Assembly (NCBI GenBank): GCA_965216035.1
Contig: CBDCFM010000019.1
Span: 310,001-374,000 of the forward strand
From: G963664115 sp965216035
GTDB lineage: Bacteria; Acidobacteriota; Terriglobia; 20CM-2-55-15
Direction of reading: 5' to 3'
Length of the DNA stretch: 64,000 nt
Shown: positions 44,363-53,703 of the stretch, one piece after another
How the letters are laid out: the number at the start of each line of letters is the position of its first letter
Position numbering within the stretch: position 1 is the stretch's first letter
Notes under the pieces: generated by a model
The model's database searches: none
The model's input: the letters and a program-made list of their open reading frames with translations, nothing else
What the model was told of the DNA's origin: nothing
Program-made: the position numbers and the translations under genes

Positions 44363-45046
44363 CTAATCATCATCTCCCTCCGCGCGAAATCCGATGCGTT
44401 CAAACGGATTGACAATACTGGAAGCGATGTTCATGAGATGTGCCGCAATTCGTTTGAGGTAGCGGGTATACAAGGCGGTTGCGACAGCGTCCGTCGCGGT
44501 GACCTCCGGGTCTGGTGAACCAATCAGTTCGTTGACGATTTCGTCGCATTTTTGAAGAATCCACCAATGGCCCTCCATCAGCATCCGTGCGCCCCCCGCG
44601 TCCGAGGATTCAAGCATAGGCAGTATTCGTGCATATACCTCTCCGACGCCCGATTCAATTTTTACGAGGTCTTCATTGTAACGACCTCCTGTGAGGCGTT
44701 TCGGATGACCGGCGGCAAGATCCTTGATGTTTTTGGTGTAGTCTCCGATCCGTTCGATATCTATCACGATGCTGGTCAGAATCAGGCCGGGAATGATGTT
44801 GGCGCCACCCGTAATCGCCAGGTGTTTTAAAACCTTTCGTCGAACATCCTGTTCATACTGGTTGATCTTCTGATCCGTTGCATAAATATCCACGCCGACA
44901 TCTGCGGAATCGCTCTGGCGTAATGACTGGACCGAGACGGTAAACATCTGTTGCGTGATCTCTAGCATCACGTGGGAGTCCTCAAACGCCCGTGTGAGCG
45001 AATTTGCTGTACGCCACAGCTCAATCAGTTCTTTGAATCGGAGCAT
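44363..45046 (-). CDS. PhoU-domain protein
   Basis: The 227-residue all-helical protein has the PhoU pattern (MLEITQQMFTVSVQSL..., VVIDIERIGDYTKNIKDLA, and a second repeat ending YLKRIAAHLMNIASSIVNPFERIGF). The E/D-rich helices bind metal clusters in PhoU proteins. It starts 5 bases after the Na/Pi cotransporter gene and should regulate or gate that transporter. Confidence 0.88.
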   Translation of the reverse strand: MLRFKELIELWRTANSLTRAFEDSHVMLEITQQMFTVSVQSLRQSDSADVGVDIYATDQKINQYEQDVRRKVLKHLAITGGANIIPGLILTSIVIDIERIGDYTKNIKDLAAGHPKRLTGGRYNEDLVKIESGVGEVYARILPMLESSDAGGARMLMEGHWWILQKCDEIVNELIGSPDPEVTATDAVATALYTRYLKRIAAHLMNIASSIVNPFERIGFRAEGDDD

Positions 45047-45051
45047 TCAGA

Positions 45052-46152
45052 TCACCCCATAAGATAGATTAGAGTTAGCGGTATCAGAAAAAACAACGCA
45101 CCCACATAGATAAACGGAACCAGTCTGGATCGCGTAGATAGATCCGCCAGAATATTCGCGCAGTAGAGCGGTAGCTGTCGTATTGGCCAGATGACAACGA
45201 TGCCAAAAACGTTGAACGAAATGTGGGCGAAAGCGACGGTCACGGCTGCTGAGCTCCCGGTGACCAGTGCCGCGAGCATGGCAGTAATGGTGGTTCCCAG
45301 ATTTGCTCCGAGCGTCATAGGGAAGATCTGTCGGAGAGTCAAGATACCCGCGCCTGCCAACGGTACGGCAAGCGACGTCGAAATTGAACTGCTTTGAACC
45401 ATGATCGTCAGGACAACACCAAACAGGAAGGCACGCGGCGCGGTCTTGAAGAGGATCGTGTCGAAAAAGACTTCGACGCGCTCGACGACCAATATTTTCA
45501 AGTTCCTAATGATATAGCGGAGCGCAAGAAACAGTAGCACGATAGATATCAGCAACATGATTGTGCCAGAGTCACCCGTGGCCCTGGCGATCAACGCTGC
45601 CACAGGATCAACGATCAGTTTGATCGGATTGACGAGAGTAAAGCCTCCGGAACTTCGAAGCCAGCCCTCGAGAACCGTGGAGAGCCGTCCGAGAAAATTT
45701 GTCGTGAGCTGGAGAGGGAACAGGATCACGACGGCCAGAACATTGAATAAATCGTGCACTGTGGCCGCAGCGAAAGCCCGCCGGAACTCTGAGGGACGCG
45801 ACACGTGGCCCAGCGACACTAAGGTGTTGGTGACGCTGGTTCCGATATTCGCTCCAACTACAATTGGTATTGCCCCAGCGACCGTCAGTGCTCCCCCGGC
45901 GACCAGGCCCACGGCCATCGATGTTGTCGTGGATGAGCTCTGGACAAGGCTCGTTGCCAGTATTCCAATAAATAAACCGATGAAAGGATCGGCGGTTGTT
46001 GTCAGCAACTGTTCGGCAAATCCTCGTCCGAAGAACTGAAACGAGTCGCCCATCAAGGATATGCTCAGGAAAAACGCATACATTAACAGTAGAAGCAGTC
46101 CGAGACGGACCGGGCGGGGTAGGGAGTCCTGCTTAGGGAGAATGGTTGACAC
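45052..46152 (-). CDS. Na+/phosphate cotransporter (NptA/PNaS family)
   Basis: The 366-residue membrane protein has two Na_Pi_cotrans repeats with the signature QSSS motifs: LATSLVQSSSTTTSMAVGLV and LTIMVQSSSISTSLAVPLA. These are followed by GANIGTSVTNTLVSL and GANLGTTITAMLAAL. About nine hydrophobic segments are visible. It imports phosphate with sodium across the inner membrane. It is the first gene of a two-gene operon with the PhoU protein. Confidence 0.93.
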   Translation of the reverse strand: MSTILPKQDSLPRPVRLGLLLLLMYAFFLSISLMGDSFQFFGRGFAEQLLTTTADPFIGLFIGILATSLVQSSSTTTSMAVGLVAGGALTVAGAIPIVVGANIGTSVTNTLVSLGHVSRPSEFRRAFAAATVHDLFNVLAVVILFPLQLTTNFLGRLSTVLEGWLRSSGGFTLVNPIKLIVDPVAALIARATGDSGTIMLLISIVLLFLALRYIIRNLKILVVERVEVFFDTILFKTAPRAFLFGVVLTIMVQSSSISTSLAVPLAGAGILTLRQIFPMTLGANLGTTITAMLAALVTGSSAAVTVAFAHISFNVFGIVVIWPIRQLPLYCANILADLSTRSRLVPFIYVGALFFLIPLTLIYLMG

Positions 46153-46348
46153 CGGTTACCAATGCCCTTTACTGGGTGTCTGCTTTGTTGACACGGCACG
46201 TCTGGCTCTCCACACTGATGGCCGATGTGCCGCGCTCCAGGTTAACCATGTTTCGGATCCATCATGCTACTCAGCGAATAGACAAGAGTGGTCCACCGAA
46301 TCAAGAAGGTTGGTCTTGATGAAATGTGTGGTTTGGGGCTGGTCCGTA

Positions 46349-46588
46349 TCAGCGTATGGACTCAATCAGGAAACCCTTTAATATCTGAAGTCCAACAAGA
46401 AGGATCATCGGCGAGAAATCCAGCCCACCCATCGCCGGGAGTGCCCGGCGGATGGGACCCAGTAAGGGTTCGGTGATGCTGTTGACGAACTGGGCCACGG
46501 GGTTGTCGTGAGGGAGCTGAACCCACGAGAGAATGACGGCAACGAAGACGACGAGTGAGTACAGATCGATGATATTGATCAGGATCAT
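46349..46588 (-). CDS. YggT-family membrane protein
   Basis: The protein has 79 residues from the ATG at 46588 (MILINIIDLYSLVVFVAVILSWV); longer upstream extension runs into the amidase gene and is rejected. It has two hydrophobic segments with a central SITEPLLGPIRRALPAMGGLDFSPMILL, the conserved YggT pattern (NP(x)LxPiRxxxP...DFSP). The family is linked to envelope or division functions and is not well characterised. It lies 7 bases after the amidase gene. Confidence 0.85.
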   Translation of the reverse strand: MILINIIDLYSLVVFVAVILSWVQLPHDNPVAQFVNSITEPLLGPIRRALPAMGGLDFSPMILLVGLQILKGFLIESIR

Positions 46589-46595
46589 GATTTCA

Positions 46596-48209
46596 TCAGA
46601 CCGGTGATTGCAGGAATCGTGGAGGATGCCGGTGCCTGCTCGCCTGTTCATAGGCGAAGGCCAGGCCGAAAATGAGAGGTTCGGTCCATGCGCGCCCGAA
46701 AAATGAGATGCCAACAGGTAGCTCTCCGAGGAATCCCATCGGAACGGTGATGCTTGGATAGCCCGCCACAGCTGCCGGTCGGCTACTGGAGGCTGTTCCC
46801 GGGTCGCCGTTCTCGTGGTCCGTCAGCCATGCGGGACCTCCCGTGGGGGCGATGATCGCGTCCAGGTTGTGGTCGGCCATGACCTGGTCGATGCCGTTGC
46901 GTCTTGAAAAGCGGCGGTTGTTTTCGAGGGCGTCGATATAAGCCTGCTCGTTCAACGGTCCCTTTTCTTGGGCTTCGATCAAAATGTCTTGGCCAAAGTA
47001 GGGCATTTCGCGCTCGGTGTTTGCATCATTGAATTCAATAATTTCTGCCAGGCTCCTTACGGGCGCGTCCGGCCCGAGCGATTCCAGATATCGGTTCAGC
47101 CCCGATTTGAACTCGTAGAGCAGGACGTCAAAACTCGTGCCGCCGTATCGCTCCATGTCAGGGACAATCGCGGGATCCACGATTTCGGCTCCTCGGTCCC
47201 GTAATACTTGGATTTCCGGCTCAAACACATTCCAGACCGCTGAATCAAAATTGAAGTTGCGGGCGACGCCGATGCGGGCGCCGTCGAGTCTTTCCGCATC
47301 GAGAAACTGTAAATAATCGGTTTCAGAGCGACCGTTGCTCGAGCCGGTGGCCCGATCGAGCGGGTCGATACCAGTCAGCGCTCCCAGCAGCAGGGCGGCA
47401 TCCTCCACCGTTCGCGCCATCAGTCCTGCTGTATCCTGGCTCTCTGCGATCGGGATGATCCCGGATCTGCTGACGAGACCCACAGTGGGTTTGATCCCGA
47501 CGATTCCGTTTCGCGAAGATGGGCACACAATCGAACCGTTGGTTTCGGTTCCGATAGCCAATGGTGTGAGGTTTGCCGAGACAGCAACTGCCGAACCCGA
47601 GCTGGAACCACAGGGGTTATGGTCCAGCAGGTAAGGGTTGCGGCATTGCCCGCCGCGCCCGCTCCAACCGCTGGACGAATTGCGTGACCTGAAGTTGGCC
47701 CACTCACTGAGATTGGTCTTTCCAAGGATGACGGCGCCAGCGGCGCGCAAGCGCTGGGCGATGAAAGCATCCCGGGGTGGGGTCGAGCCCTCGAGAGCCA
47801 ACGAACCTGCGGCTGTCGTCATCCGGTCCGCTGTGCCGATATTGTCCTTTACCAGCACGGGAATGCCATGGAGTGGACTCCGCGGGCCCACGGTGCGGCG
47901 CTCTACATCGAGCCTGTCGGCTATTTCCAGTGCGTCGGGGTTCGCTTCGATAATGGTCCGTAGTTCAGGACCGTTCCGGTCCAGTCGGGCAATCCGGCTG
48001 ATGTAAAGCTCGGTGATCGAGCGGGAGGTCATCTCGCCAGCGGCCATGAGGTCCGTGAGTTCGGCTACGGAGACTTCGTCCAGTTCGAACGCAGGAATCT
48101 CGCCGGTGCTCTCAAAGGCGCCTCTCGCGTTTTCGGGAGCTGAACAGCCGGTCGCAATACCTGCGCCCCCGAGTACGGTGGAAACAATGAACTGTCGGCG
48201 ATTGACCAC
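46596..48209 (-). CDS. amidase-signature-family hydrolase, predicted lipoprotein
   Basis: The 537-residue protein has an RRQFIVS twin-arginine-like motif and a GIATGC lipobox with Cys22, so it is probably exported and lipid-anchored. The catalytic triad of the amidase signature is visible: Lys in IPVLVKDNIGTA, the cis-Ser in CGSSSGSAVAVSA, and the nucleophile Ser in GTETNGSIVCPSS. It cleaves an amide or aryl-amide bond of unknown substrate. It is followed by the YggT gene with a very short gap. Confidence 0.88.
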   Translation of the reverse strand: MVNRRQFIVSTVLGGAGIATGCSAPENARGAFESTGEIPAFELDEVSVAELTDLMAAGEMTSRSITELYISRIARLDRNGPELRTIIEANPDALEIADRLDVERRTVGPRSPLHGIPVLVKDNIGTADRMTTAAGSLALEGSTPPRDAFIAQRLRAAGAVILGKTNLSEWANFRSRNSSSGWSGRGGQCRNPYLLDHNPCGSSSGSAVAVSANLTPLAIGTETNGSIVCPSSRNGIVGIKPTVGLVSRSGIIPIAESQDTAGLMARTVEDAALLLGALTGIDPLDRATGSSNGRSETDYLQFLDAERLDGARIGVARNFNFDSAVWNVFEPEIQVLRDRGAEIVDPAIVPDMERYGGTSFDVLLYEFKSGLNRYLESLGPDAPVRSLAEIIEFNDANTEREMPYFGQDILIEAQEKGPLNEQAYIDALENNRRFSRRNGIDQVMADHNLDAIIAPTGGPAWLTDHENGDPGTASSSRPAAVAGYPSITVPMGFLGELPVGISFFGRAWTEPLIFGLAFAYEQASRHRHPPRFLQSPV

Positions 48210-48224
48210 GTGTTGTCTCCGGTA

Positions 48225-48812
48225 TCAGCGGAGGGATTCGACCGGGAGCCTTCGAGCAATCGCTTCCAAGGTGGGGGCTCCTTCGGCGTGAATAACGAAG
48301 CCGTAACGGCGATTCGGGTTTGCTTCGCGAATCAGCGTGTGATTCGAACCGAGAAGGCGCTCAATTGTGGCCTCGATCGCGGGACGGAGCTGACGGTCGG
48401 TCTCATCCGTATTCGGTGTTTCCAGCCTGTCATTGAATGAAAGTTCCCAGAAACCGGGTCGGGGCGAGAGTTCCTGGGGATACTCGGGTTCGGCGGTGAG
48501 CGCTTCAGTCAGGGTCAGGCAGCGTCTGAAGGTCTCCGTCACGCGGTCCTCGGCTGGTCCATCCAAATCCCGCTTGTTGGCGTACAGGATACCGGGCCCC
48601 GGGTCGGCCAGATCGAGTCCCAGATTTCCTTGTTTTCCGATCATCATTATGCCGGGCCCCTTTGCCACGTGGGCATAGTCGGCCAGATCGATCCAACGGC
48701 CGGGGTGAGTGGCATCTTCTCGCCAGCGCGCAAAAATATCAAGGAACGGGTCCAGTACGATCTTCTGTCCGGTGTGGGTGAAAAGCTTTACGTTAATTTT
48801 TTGCAGTTTCAT
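48225..48812 (-). CDS. conserved hypothetical protein downstream of sulfite reductase
   Basis: The 195-residue soluble protein begins MKLQKINVKLFTHTGQKIVLDPFLDIFARWRED and has GPGIMMIGKQGNLGLDLADPGPGILYANKRDLDG. I do not recognise a named family. The start lies 22 bases after the sulfite reductase gene, and a function in sulfite/nitrite reduction is likely from context only. No signal peptide or membrane segment is seen. Confidence 0.65.
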   Translation of the reverse strand: MKLQKINVKLFTHTGQKIVLDPFLDIFARWREDATHPGRWIDLADYAHVAKGPGIMMIGKQGNLGLDLADPGPGILYANKRDLDGPAEDRVTETFRRCLTLTEALTAEPEYPQELSPRPGFWELSFNDRLETPNTDETDRQLRPAIEATIERLLGSNHTLIREANPNRRYGFVIHAEGAPTLEAIARRLPVESLR

Positions 48813-48834
48813 TTAGATCATTAAGCTTAGGTCA

Positions 48835-50976
48835 CTAAGCCTTCGTGTAGGCGTTTTGAGCCTGCTCGAGGAAGAGTGCGGCTTCTTCGATCCGGCGCCT
48901 GGCACCATCGGCTGTGAATTCGGCGTCGTTTCCTTCGGAGGCCCTGAAGAAGTTTTCAGCAAACGGCTTGTGGAAGCGGCCTGTCTCATAGAACCGCTTT
49001 CGGAACTCAGCAACGCAGTCGTAGTTATCAGACAACAGGAGACCGTCGGTCGACAGTAGCGCATCGGCGGCTTTGATTGTCGCGTCCATCGCCCCGTCGG
49101 CGGCTTCCTTGTAGCGTTCCTCATCGAGTGACAATGTCGCCTCGAAAACGAGCCGATCGGCTTCCTCGAGCATGAACTCTGCCTGGTCTACCATCGCGCC
49201 CGCACATTCGCCAACGCCCGTTTCTTTGTGGTACTCCCAGGTTTGCCGGTTGTCGATGAAAAGTTCGGGTGCCGAATCGTAAGTGGGAAGCGTGAGCTCT
49301 TCGATCTCTGATTTCAAACGGGCTTTGCCAAGCCGCTCGACGAACCGGGAGAACGTTTCTCCATCCTGTTTTTCGGTGGAATACAGGGTGGTCAGCCGTT
49401 CGACGACACGGGGTGCGTTCCGCGCGGGGACCTTGGCCGTGACGAGTCCGTAAGAGTCTGCGTTGCGATCACTCGTACCGCCGAGAATGACCTGAAAGAC
49501 AGGTGCGGTGAAGGCGCCTTTGCGTTGCACCGAACCCAGGAATCCAATATCGGCAATATGGTGCTGACCACAAGAGTTGAAACATCCGCTGATCTTGATC
49601 TTGATATCTTCCCGATGGGACGTCTCCTCCATATCGTTGTTGAACTTTTCATCGAAAACGGCAGCCAAGCCGCGGGATGATGTAATGCCGAGCTTGCAGG
49701 AGTCCGTGCCGGGGCATGCAGTGATATCGACGAGGCGCCTCGATCCGGACCGGTTCAGTCCGATTCGTTTCAGATCCTCGTACAAGGCCGGCAGGTCTGC
49801 ATTCGAGACCCAGCGGAGAAGCAGATTCTGCGTCACTGTGGTCCGGACCGTATCGTTAATGTAGTTTTGGCAGACGGTGGCCAGGTCCCTCAGTTGATCC
49901 GCGGTGATATCCCCCAGAGGAAGGAATATTTCGACCATCGAATAGCCATCTTGGGTCTGTGGGCGGACGTTCGTGTTCAACCAACTCCCGAATTCAGGCG
50001 CCGTCCGCACTTCAGGGTTCAGCGTAGAGCCTGGTTTCAATGGCTGTTCGATTCGTGTAGACGCCGTAGCGATCGCGGTTTTCCACGCCGGGTCGAGGGG
50101 CAGCTTTCTACGTTCCTCCTCAACCAGACGGCGGAACTCGTCGATCCCCAGTATGTTCACCAGGAACTTCATTCGCGCCCTGTTCCGGTCGTCTTTTTCA
50201 CCAAGGCGCGCAAACACTCTGGACATCGCCTGTGCCAGAGGCAGCATCTGATCGGCCGGTATGAACTCGCTATAGAGTTTGGCTTGGTGGGGGATTGCGC
50301 CCAGGCCACCACCGACATAGACCTTAAACCCATGGGTTTTCTGACCGCCTTGCTCGCGGATGGTCGCAACCGCGCCAATATCATGCATCTTTGCCAGGCC
50401 GCACGGTTTATCCCCGCATCCGGAGTAGGCGATCTTGAACTTCCGGCCAAAGTTTTGGGCATCGGGATGTCGAAGAAGGAATGTAGCCATTGCGAGGGCG
50501 TGAGGCGTCGGGTCGAATTCTTCACTCGGGCACACACCTGCTTCCGGACATCCAGTTACGTTACGGACGACGTTGCCGCAGGCTTCCCGCGTTGTAATCC
50601 CCACTTCGGCCAATCTCCGCATAAGGTTGGGAGTGTCGTCGATGTCCAAAAAATGGTACTGAATGTCTTGCCGCGTCGTGATGTGGCTGATTCCATCGGC
50701 ATACTCCTCCGACAGATTCGCAAGTTGGATCATCTGATCAGCAGTGAGCATCCCGAGCGGTATCTTGATCCGCTGCATCTGGACGCCTTCCTGACGCTGT
50801 CCGTAGACGCCGTGCCGCAGCCGGAACTCAAGAAAGACTTTTTCCGACATCTTTCCGGACTGGACCCGTTTGAGTTGGGTTTCAAAGACATCGATCTCGT
50901 CTCGTACGGCTTCGGGCAGATGCGCCCATCGCTCTTCAGGGTCCTGGAGTTCGCTTGGGATATCGGTTGTCGCCAT
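48835..50976 (-). CDS. siroheme nitrite/sulfite reductase with a helical C-terminal extension
   Basis: The 713-residue protein contains the two-fold repeated sulfite-reductase hemoprotein (about 1-545). The 4Fe-4S/siroheme ligands are in TACPGTDSCKLG and SGCFNSCGQH, with nearby repeat elements TGCPEAGVCPSEE and YSGCGDKPCGLAKMHD. Beyond about residue 560 a helical domain follows (MVDQAEFMLEEADRLVFEATLSLDEERYKEAADGAMDATIKAADALL...RRRIEEAALFLEQAQNAYTK) that reads like HEPN-type helices and is absent from E. coli CysI. It reduces sulfite to sulfide using siroheme made by HemD and CysG. The ATG has a GGAGAAG site. The neighbouring cysHDN genes support sulfite rather than nitrite as substrate. Confidence 0.9.
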   Translation of the reverse strand: MATTDIPSELQDPEERWAHLPEAVRDEIDVFETQLKRVQSGKMSEKVFLEFRLRHGVYGQRQEGVQMQRIKIPLGMLTADQMIQLANLSEEYADGISHITTRQDIQYHFLDIDDTPNLMRRLAEVGITTREACGNVVRNVTGCPEAGVCPSEEFDPTPHALAMATFLLRHPDAQNFGRKFKIAYSGCGDKPCGLAKMHDIGAVATIREQGGQKTHGFKVYVGGGLGAIPHQAKLYSEFIPADQMLPLAQAMSRVFARLGEKDDRNRARMKFLVNILGIDEFRRLVEEERRKLPLDPAWKTAIATASTRIEQPLKPGSTLNPEVRTAPEFGSWLNTNVRPQTQDGYSMVEIFLPLGDITADQLRDLATVCQNYINDTVRTTVTQNLLLRWVSNADLPALYEDLKRIGLNRSGSRRLVDITACPGTDSCKLGITSSRGLAAVFDEKFNNDMEETSHREDIKIKISGCFNSCGQHHIADIGFLGSVQRKGAFTAPVFQVILGGTSDRNADSYGLVTAKVPARNAPRVVERLTTLYSTEKQDGETFSRFVERLGKARLKSEIEELTLPTYDSAPELFIDNRQTWEYHKETGVGECAGAMVDQAEFMLEEADRLVFEATLSLDEERYKEAADGAMDATIKAADALLSTDGLLLSDNYDCVAEFRKRFYETGRFHKPFAENFFRASEGNDAEFTADGARRRIEEAALFLEQAQNAYTKA

Positions 50977-51173
50977 GGTTGGCTTCTCCGTTAGTTTGCG
51001 ATTTGGCGTTTTATTCTATACTAACTTAATTCAGTTTATCCATTCTCACTCACCAATACCGGCCGGTTGACTCGGATTGGGAGTCATGAAAAACAAATTA
51101 TAGACGTCTATTCGATTGATATATAAGGATATTTGTCATTCAGATGAAGCCGGGACGCCAGGTGATTGTATTC

Positions 51174-51201
51174 TTGACTAATACTATACAGTAGCTATAA
51201 C
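51174..51201 (+). promoter_or_regulatory. promoter of the tauE-cysH-cysD-cysN unit
   Basis: TTGACT (51174-51179) and TATAAC (51196-51201) are 16 bases apart. Transcription would start near 51208, which argues that translation of the first gene begins at the internal TTG at 51276, not at 51204. The flanking A+T-rich region also contains related CTATACTAA/TTAGTATAG strings on both sides of the divergent genes. Confidence 0.6.
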
Positions 51202-51275
51202 ATTTGACGTTGATCTTGAGAATCCAATTGGCTCAAGCCGTCTTCTCTCAGTTTGCGATCAAGGACAACACAGTC

Positions 51276-52046
51276 TTGGAATTCAACATTCTACTACCGG
51301 TTGCAGGATTCGCGGTCGGGGTAATTGTGGGGATGACGGGTGTTGGCGGCGGGGCGCTGATGACGCCGGCCCTGATCTTCGGATTGGGCGTGACTCCTGT
51401 CGTTGCCGTTGGCACGGATTTAATTTTCGCAGGCATTACCAAATCGATCGGTGTTTACGCGCATCGAGGCGCGGGAAACATCGACTGGCCTTCCATGCAG
51501 ATGCTTGCATACGGGAGCATCCCGGCGACAATTGTCTCGATCGTAATCCTGAGGCGCCTCCCATCGCTCGAAGGCTTGAACGCCGCTGTCTTACCGGTTC
51601 TGGGATTCGCACTATTGCTAACCGCGCTGGTTGTTGCTGTGCGGGGTCGTATTACAGCGATTGCAGCGCAATTGTCGCCCCAACCGGGACCTTGGGATGC
51701 CGGTTGGATTGTTTTGTCGGGTGCGGTTCTGGGGGGACTTGTCACCTTGTCATCCGTTGGTGCGGGTGCACTGGGAGTTGCGGTGCTGATGATCGCCCGG
51801 CCAGGGATGGAGTTGAAGCGTATTGTCGGTACGAATCTGGCCCATGCCCTACCCCTGGCTCTGATAGCTGGCGCCGGGCACTGGACACTGGGAACGGTCG
51901 ATATCGGATTGCTGCTGGCATTATTGGTCGGGTCAATCCCCGGAATTTATATGGGCAGTTCATTGACAGGGCGCGTTCCGGACACCCTATTGCGTGGCGT
52001 GCTGGCCACGGTCCTTTTAGCTGCTGGCTTGATGTGCATTTTCTGA
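51276..52046 (+). CDS. TauE/SafE-family sulfite/anion transporter
   Basis: The 256-residue membrane protein has about eight hydrophobic segments and the TauE repeat sequence AVGVIVGMTGVGGGALMTPALIFGLG, matched in the second half by GGLVTLSSVGAGALGVAVLMI. The frame is open from a TTG at 51204, but the promoter at 51174-51201 and the AAGGA site 10 bases before the TTG at 51276 favour the shorter form. It probably moves sulfite, sulfate or a related organic anion across the inner membrane. It begins the operon with cysH (1 base after its stop), cysD and cysN. Confidence 0.78.
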   Translation: MEFNILLPVAGFAVGVIVGMTGVGGGALMTPALIFGLGVTPVVAVGTDLIFAGITKSIGVYAHRGAGNIDWPSMQMLAYGSIPATIVSIVILRRLPSLEGLNAAVLPVLGFALLLTALVVAVRGRITAIAAQLSPQPGPWDAGWIVLSGAVLGGLVTLSSVGAGALGVAVLMIARPGMELKRIVGTNLAHALPLALIAGAGHWTLGTVDIGLLLALLVGSIPGIYMGSSLTGRVPDTLLRGVLATVLLAAGLMCIF

Positions 52047-52047
52047 C

Positions 52048-52761
52048 ATGATGAAAAATCCAGGAGTGTCCAAGAAAGAAATGTCCCTGAGGGTGGCCGA
52101 TGTCGTTGGCGTTCTCGGAGAGGTTGTCGAATCGTCAGCTCCCGCCGGGTTTGCTTCAAGCTTTGGCGCAGAAGACATGGTGCTTCTCGATCTGATTTCT
52201 GCCCATGCGCGTGAAATAGAAGTGTTCACACTCGACACGGGCAGGCTTCCTGAACAGACCTACCGGCTGATATCCACGGTGAGGGAACGTTATCCGATTC
52301 CTGTCCGGGTGTATTGTCCCGAAACCCGCAGCCTGGAAACATACGTTGAGCGGAATGGCCCGGACGCTTTCTATCAGAGCGTCGCGCAGAGGCGTGAGTG
52401 CTGCCACATTCGGAAGGTGGAGCCTCTGGGCCGGTCGCTGAAAGGTAAGAAGTCGTGGGTCACAGGTCTGAGGCGGGACCAGTCGCCGACTCGTGAAAAC
52501 CTGGACGTGAAAGTTTGGGACGACACCCATCACCTATTCAAGTTCAGTCCTCTTCTGGAATGGAGTGTCGATGAGGTCTGGACGTACATCTATGAGAACG
52601 ATGTCCCCTATAACAGTCTCCACGATGCCGGTTATCCCAGCATAGGCTGTGCCCCGTGTACTCGTGCGATCGAACCTGGAGCAGACATTCGTTCCGGTCG
52701 CTGGTGGTGGGAAAGTGTTGATTCCAAAGAGTGTGGCCTGCACGCGGCCAAGATGTCTTAA
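52048..52761 (+). CDS. cysH: phosphoadenylyl/adenylyl-sulfate reductase (APS-type)
   Basis: The 237-residue protein has the PAPS-reductase fold (SSFGAEDMVLLDLISAHAREIEVFTLDTGRL). The catalytic cysteine is in ECGLHAAK at the C-terminus. It also carries the paired cysteines CCHIRKVEPL and CAPCTRA that bind a 4Fe-4S cluster, which marks it as an assimilatory APS reductase rather than a cluster-free PAPS reductase. It reduces activated sulfate to sulfite with thioredoxin. No cysC-type kinase is present in the unit, which fits direct APS use. It lies in the tauE-cysH-cysD-cysN operon. Confidence 0.93.
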   Translation: MMKNPGVSKKEMSLRVADVVGVLGEVVESSAPAGFASSFGAEDMVLLDLISAHAREIEVFTLDTGRLPEQTYRLISTVRERYPIPVRVYCPETRSLETYVERNGPDAFYQSVAQRRECCHIRKVEPLGRSLKGKKSWVTGLRRDQSPTRENLDVKVWDDTHHLFKFSPLLEWSVDEVWTYIYENDVPYNSLHDAGYPSIGCAPCTRAIEPGADIRSGRWWWESVDSKECGLHAAKMS

Positions 52762-52803
52762 TGGTCTCAACATAGTCTCAGCGTAGTCTCAACGAGGACA
52801 GAT

Positions 52804-53703
52804 GTGAAAGCGGAATTGAGCCATCTCGACGTTCTTGAAGGCGAATCGATGTTCATCCTCCGTGAGGTTGCGGCGGAATTCAGGAATCCGGTGATCTTGT
52901 ATTCGATCGGCAAGGACTCCAGTGTTCTCGTTCATCTTGCGCGGAAAGCATTTTATCCCGCACCGATTCCGTTTCCGTTGCTACACATCGATACGGGTTA
53001 CAAGTTCAGGGAGATGATCGAGTTTCGCGATCAATTTGCCGCTTCGATTGGAGCCCGCCTGATCGTGCGCCGCAATGAGGAGGCGATCGCCGCCGGAGCG
53101 CATCCACTTAAACTCGGCGTGGCGCGGTGCTGCGGACAACTGAAGACGACAGCGCTGCTGGAGGCCTTGGAAGAACATGACTTTGACGCGGCTATTGGTG
53201 GTGCCCGGCGCGATGAAGAACGTTCGCGGGCGAAGGAGCGTGTTTTTTCATTTCGAGATGCGTTTGGTCAATGGGATCCCAAGAATCAGCGTCCGGAGTT
53301 GTGGCATCTTTTCAACACTCGTGTTTTCGAGGGCGAGAGCATGCGGGTGTTTCCGCTGTCGAATTGGACGGAATCCGACATCTGGCACTACATCCGGAGA
53401 GAAGAGATCCCCATCGTGCCTCTGTATTTCGCCAAGGAACGGGAGGTGGTTCACAGGGGCGCTAACCTCATTCCGGCCGATGACGTCGGCAATCTCAAGG
53501 ACGGGGAAGAGCCGGCTACCATGTGCGTCCGTTTTCGAACCCTCGGTTGTTCACCCTGTACGGGGGCCGTGCCCTCGGAGGCGACAACTCTGGCTGATAT
53601 TGCCACTGAAGCGGACACGGCGATCAGGAGCGAGCGTGAGACTCGTGTGATCGATCACGGTTCGAACACGATGGAAGACAAGAAAAGGGAAGGCTACTTT
53701 TGA
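52804..53703 (+). CDS. cysD: sulfate adenylyltransferase subunit 2
   Basis: The 299-residue ATP-sulfurylase small subunit has the PP-loop SIGKDSSVLVHLARKA, LLHIDTGYKFREMIEFRD, GGARRDEERSRAKERVFSFRD and LGCSPCTGA. It starts at GTG 52804. With CysN it forms adenosine 5'-phosphosulfate from sulfate and ATP. Its stop overlaps the TTG start of cysN by four bases. Confidence 0.96.
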   Translation: MKAELSHLDVLEGESMFILREVAAEFRNPVILYSIGKDSSVLVHLARKAFYPAPIPFPLLHIDTGYKFREMIEFRDQFAASIGARLIVRRNEEAIAAGAHPLKLGVARCCGQLKTTALLEALEEHDFDAAIGGARRDEERSRAKERVFSFRDAFGQWDPKNQRPELWHLFNTRVFEGESMRVFPLSNWTESDIWHYIRREEIPIVPLYFAKEREVVHRGANLIPADDVGNLKDGEEPATMCVRFRTLGCSPCTGAVPSEATTLADIATEADTAIRSERETRVIDHGSNTMEDKKREGYF

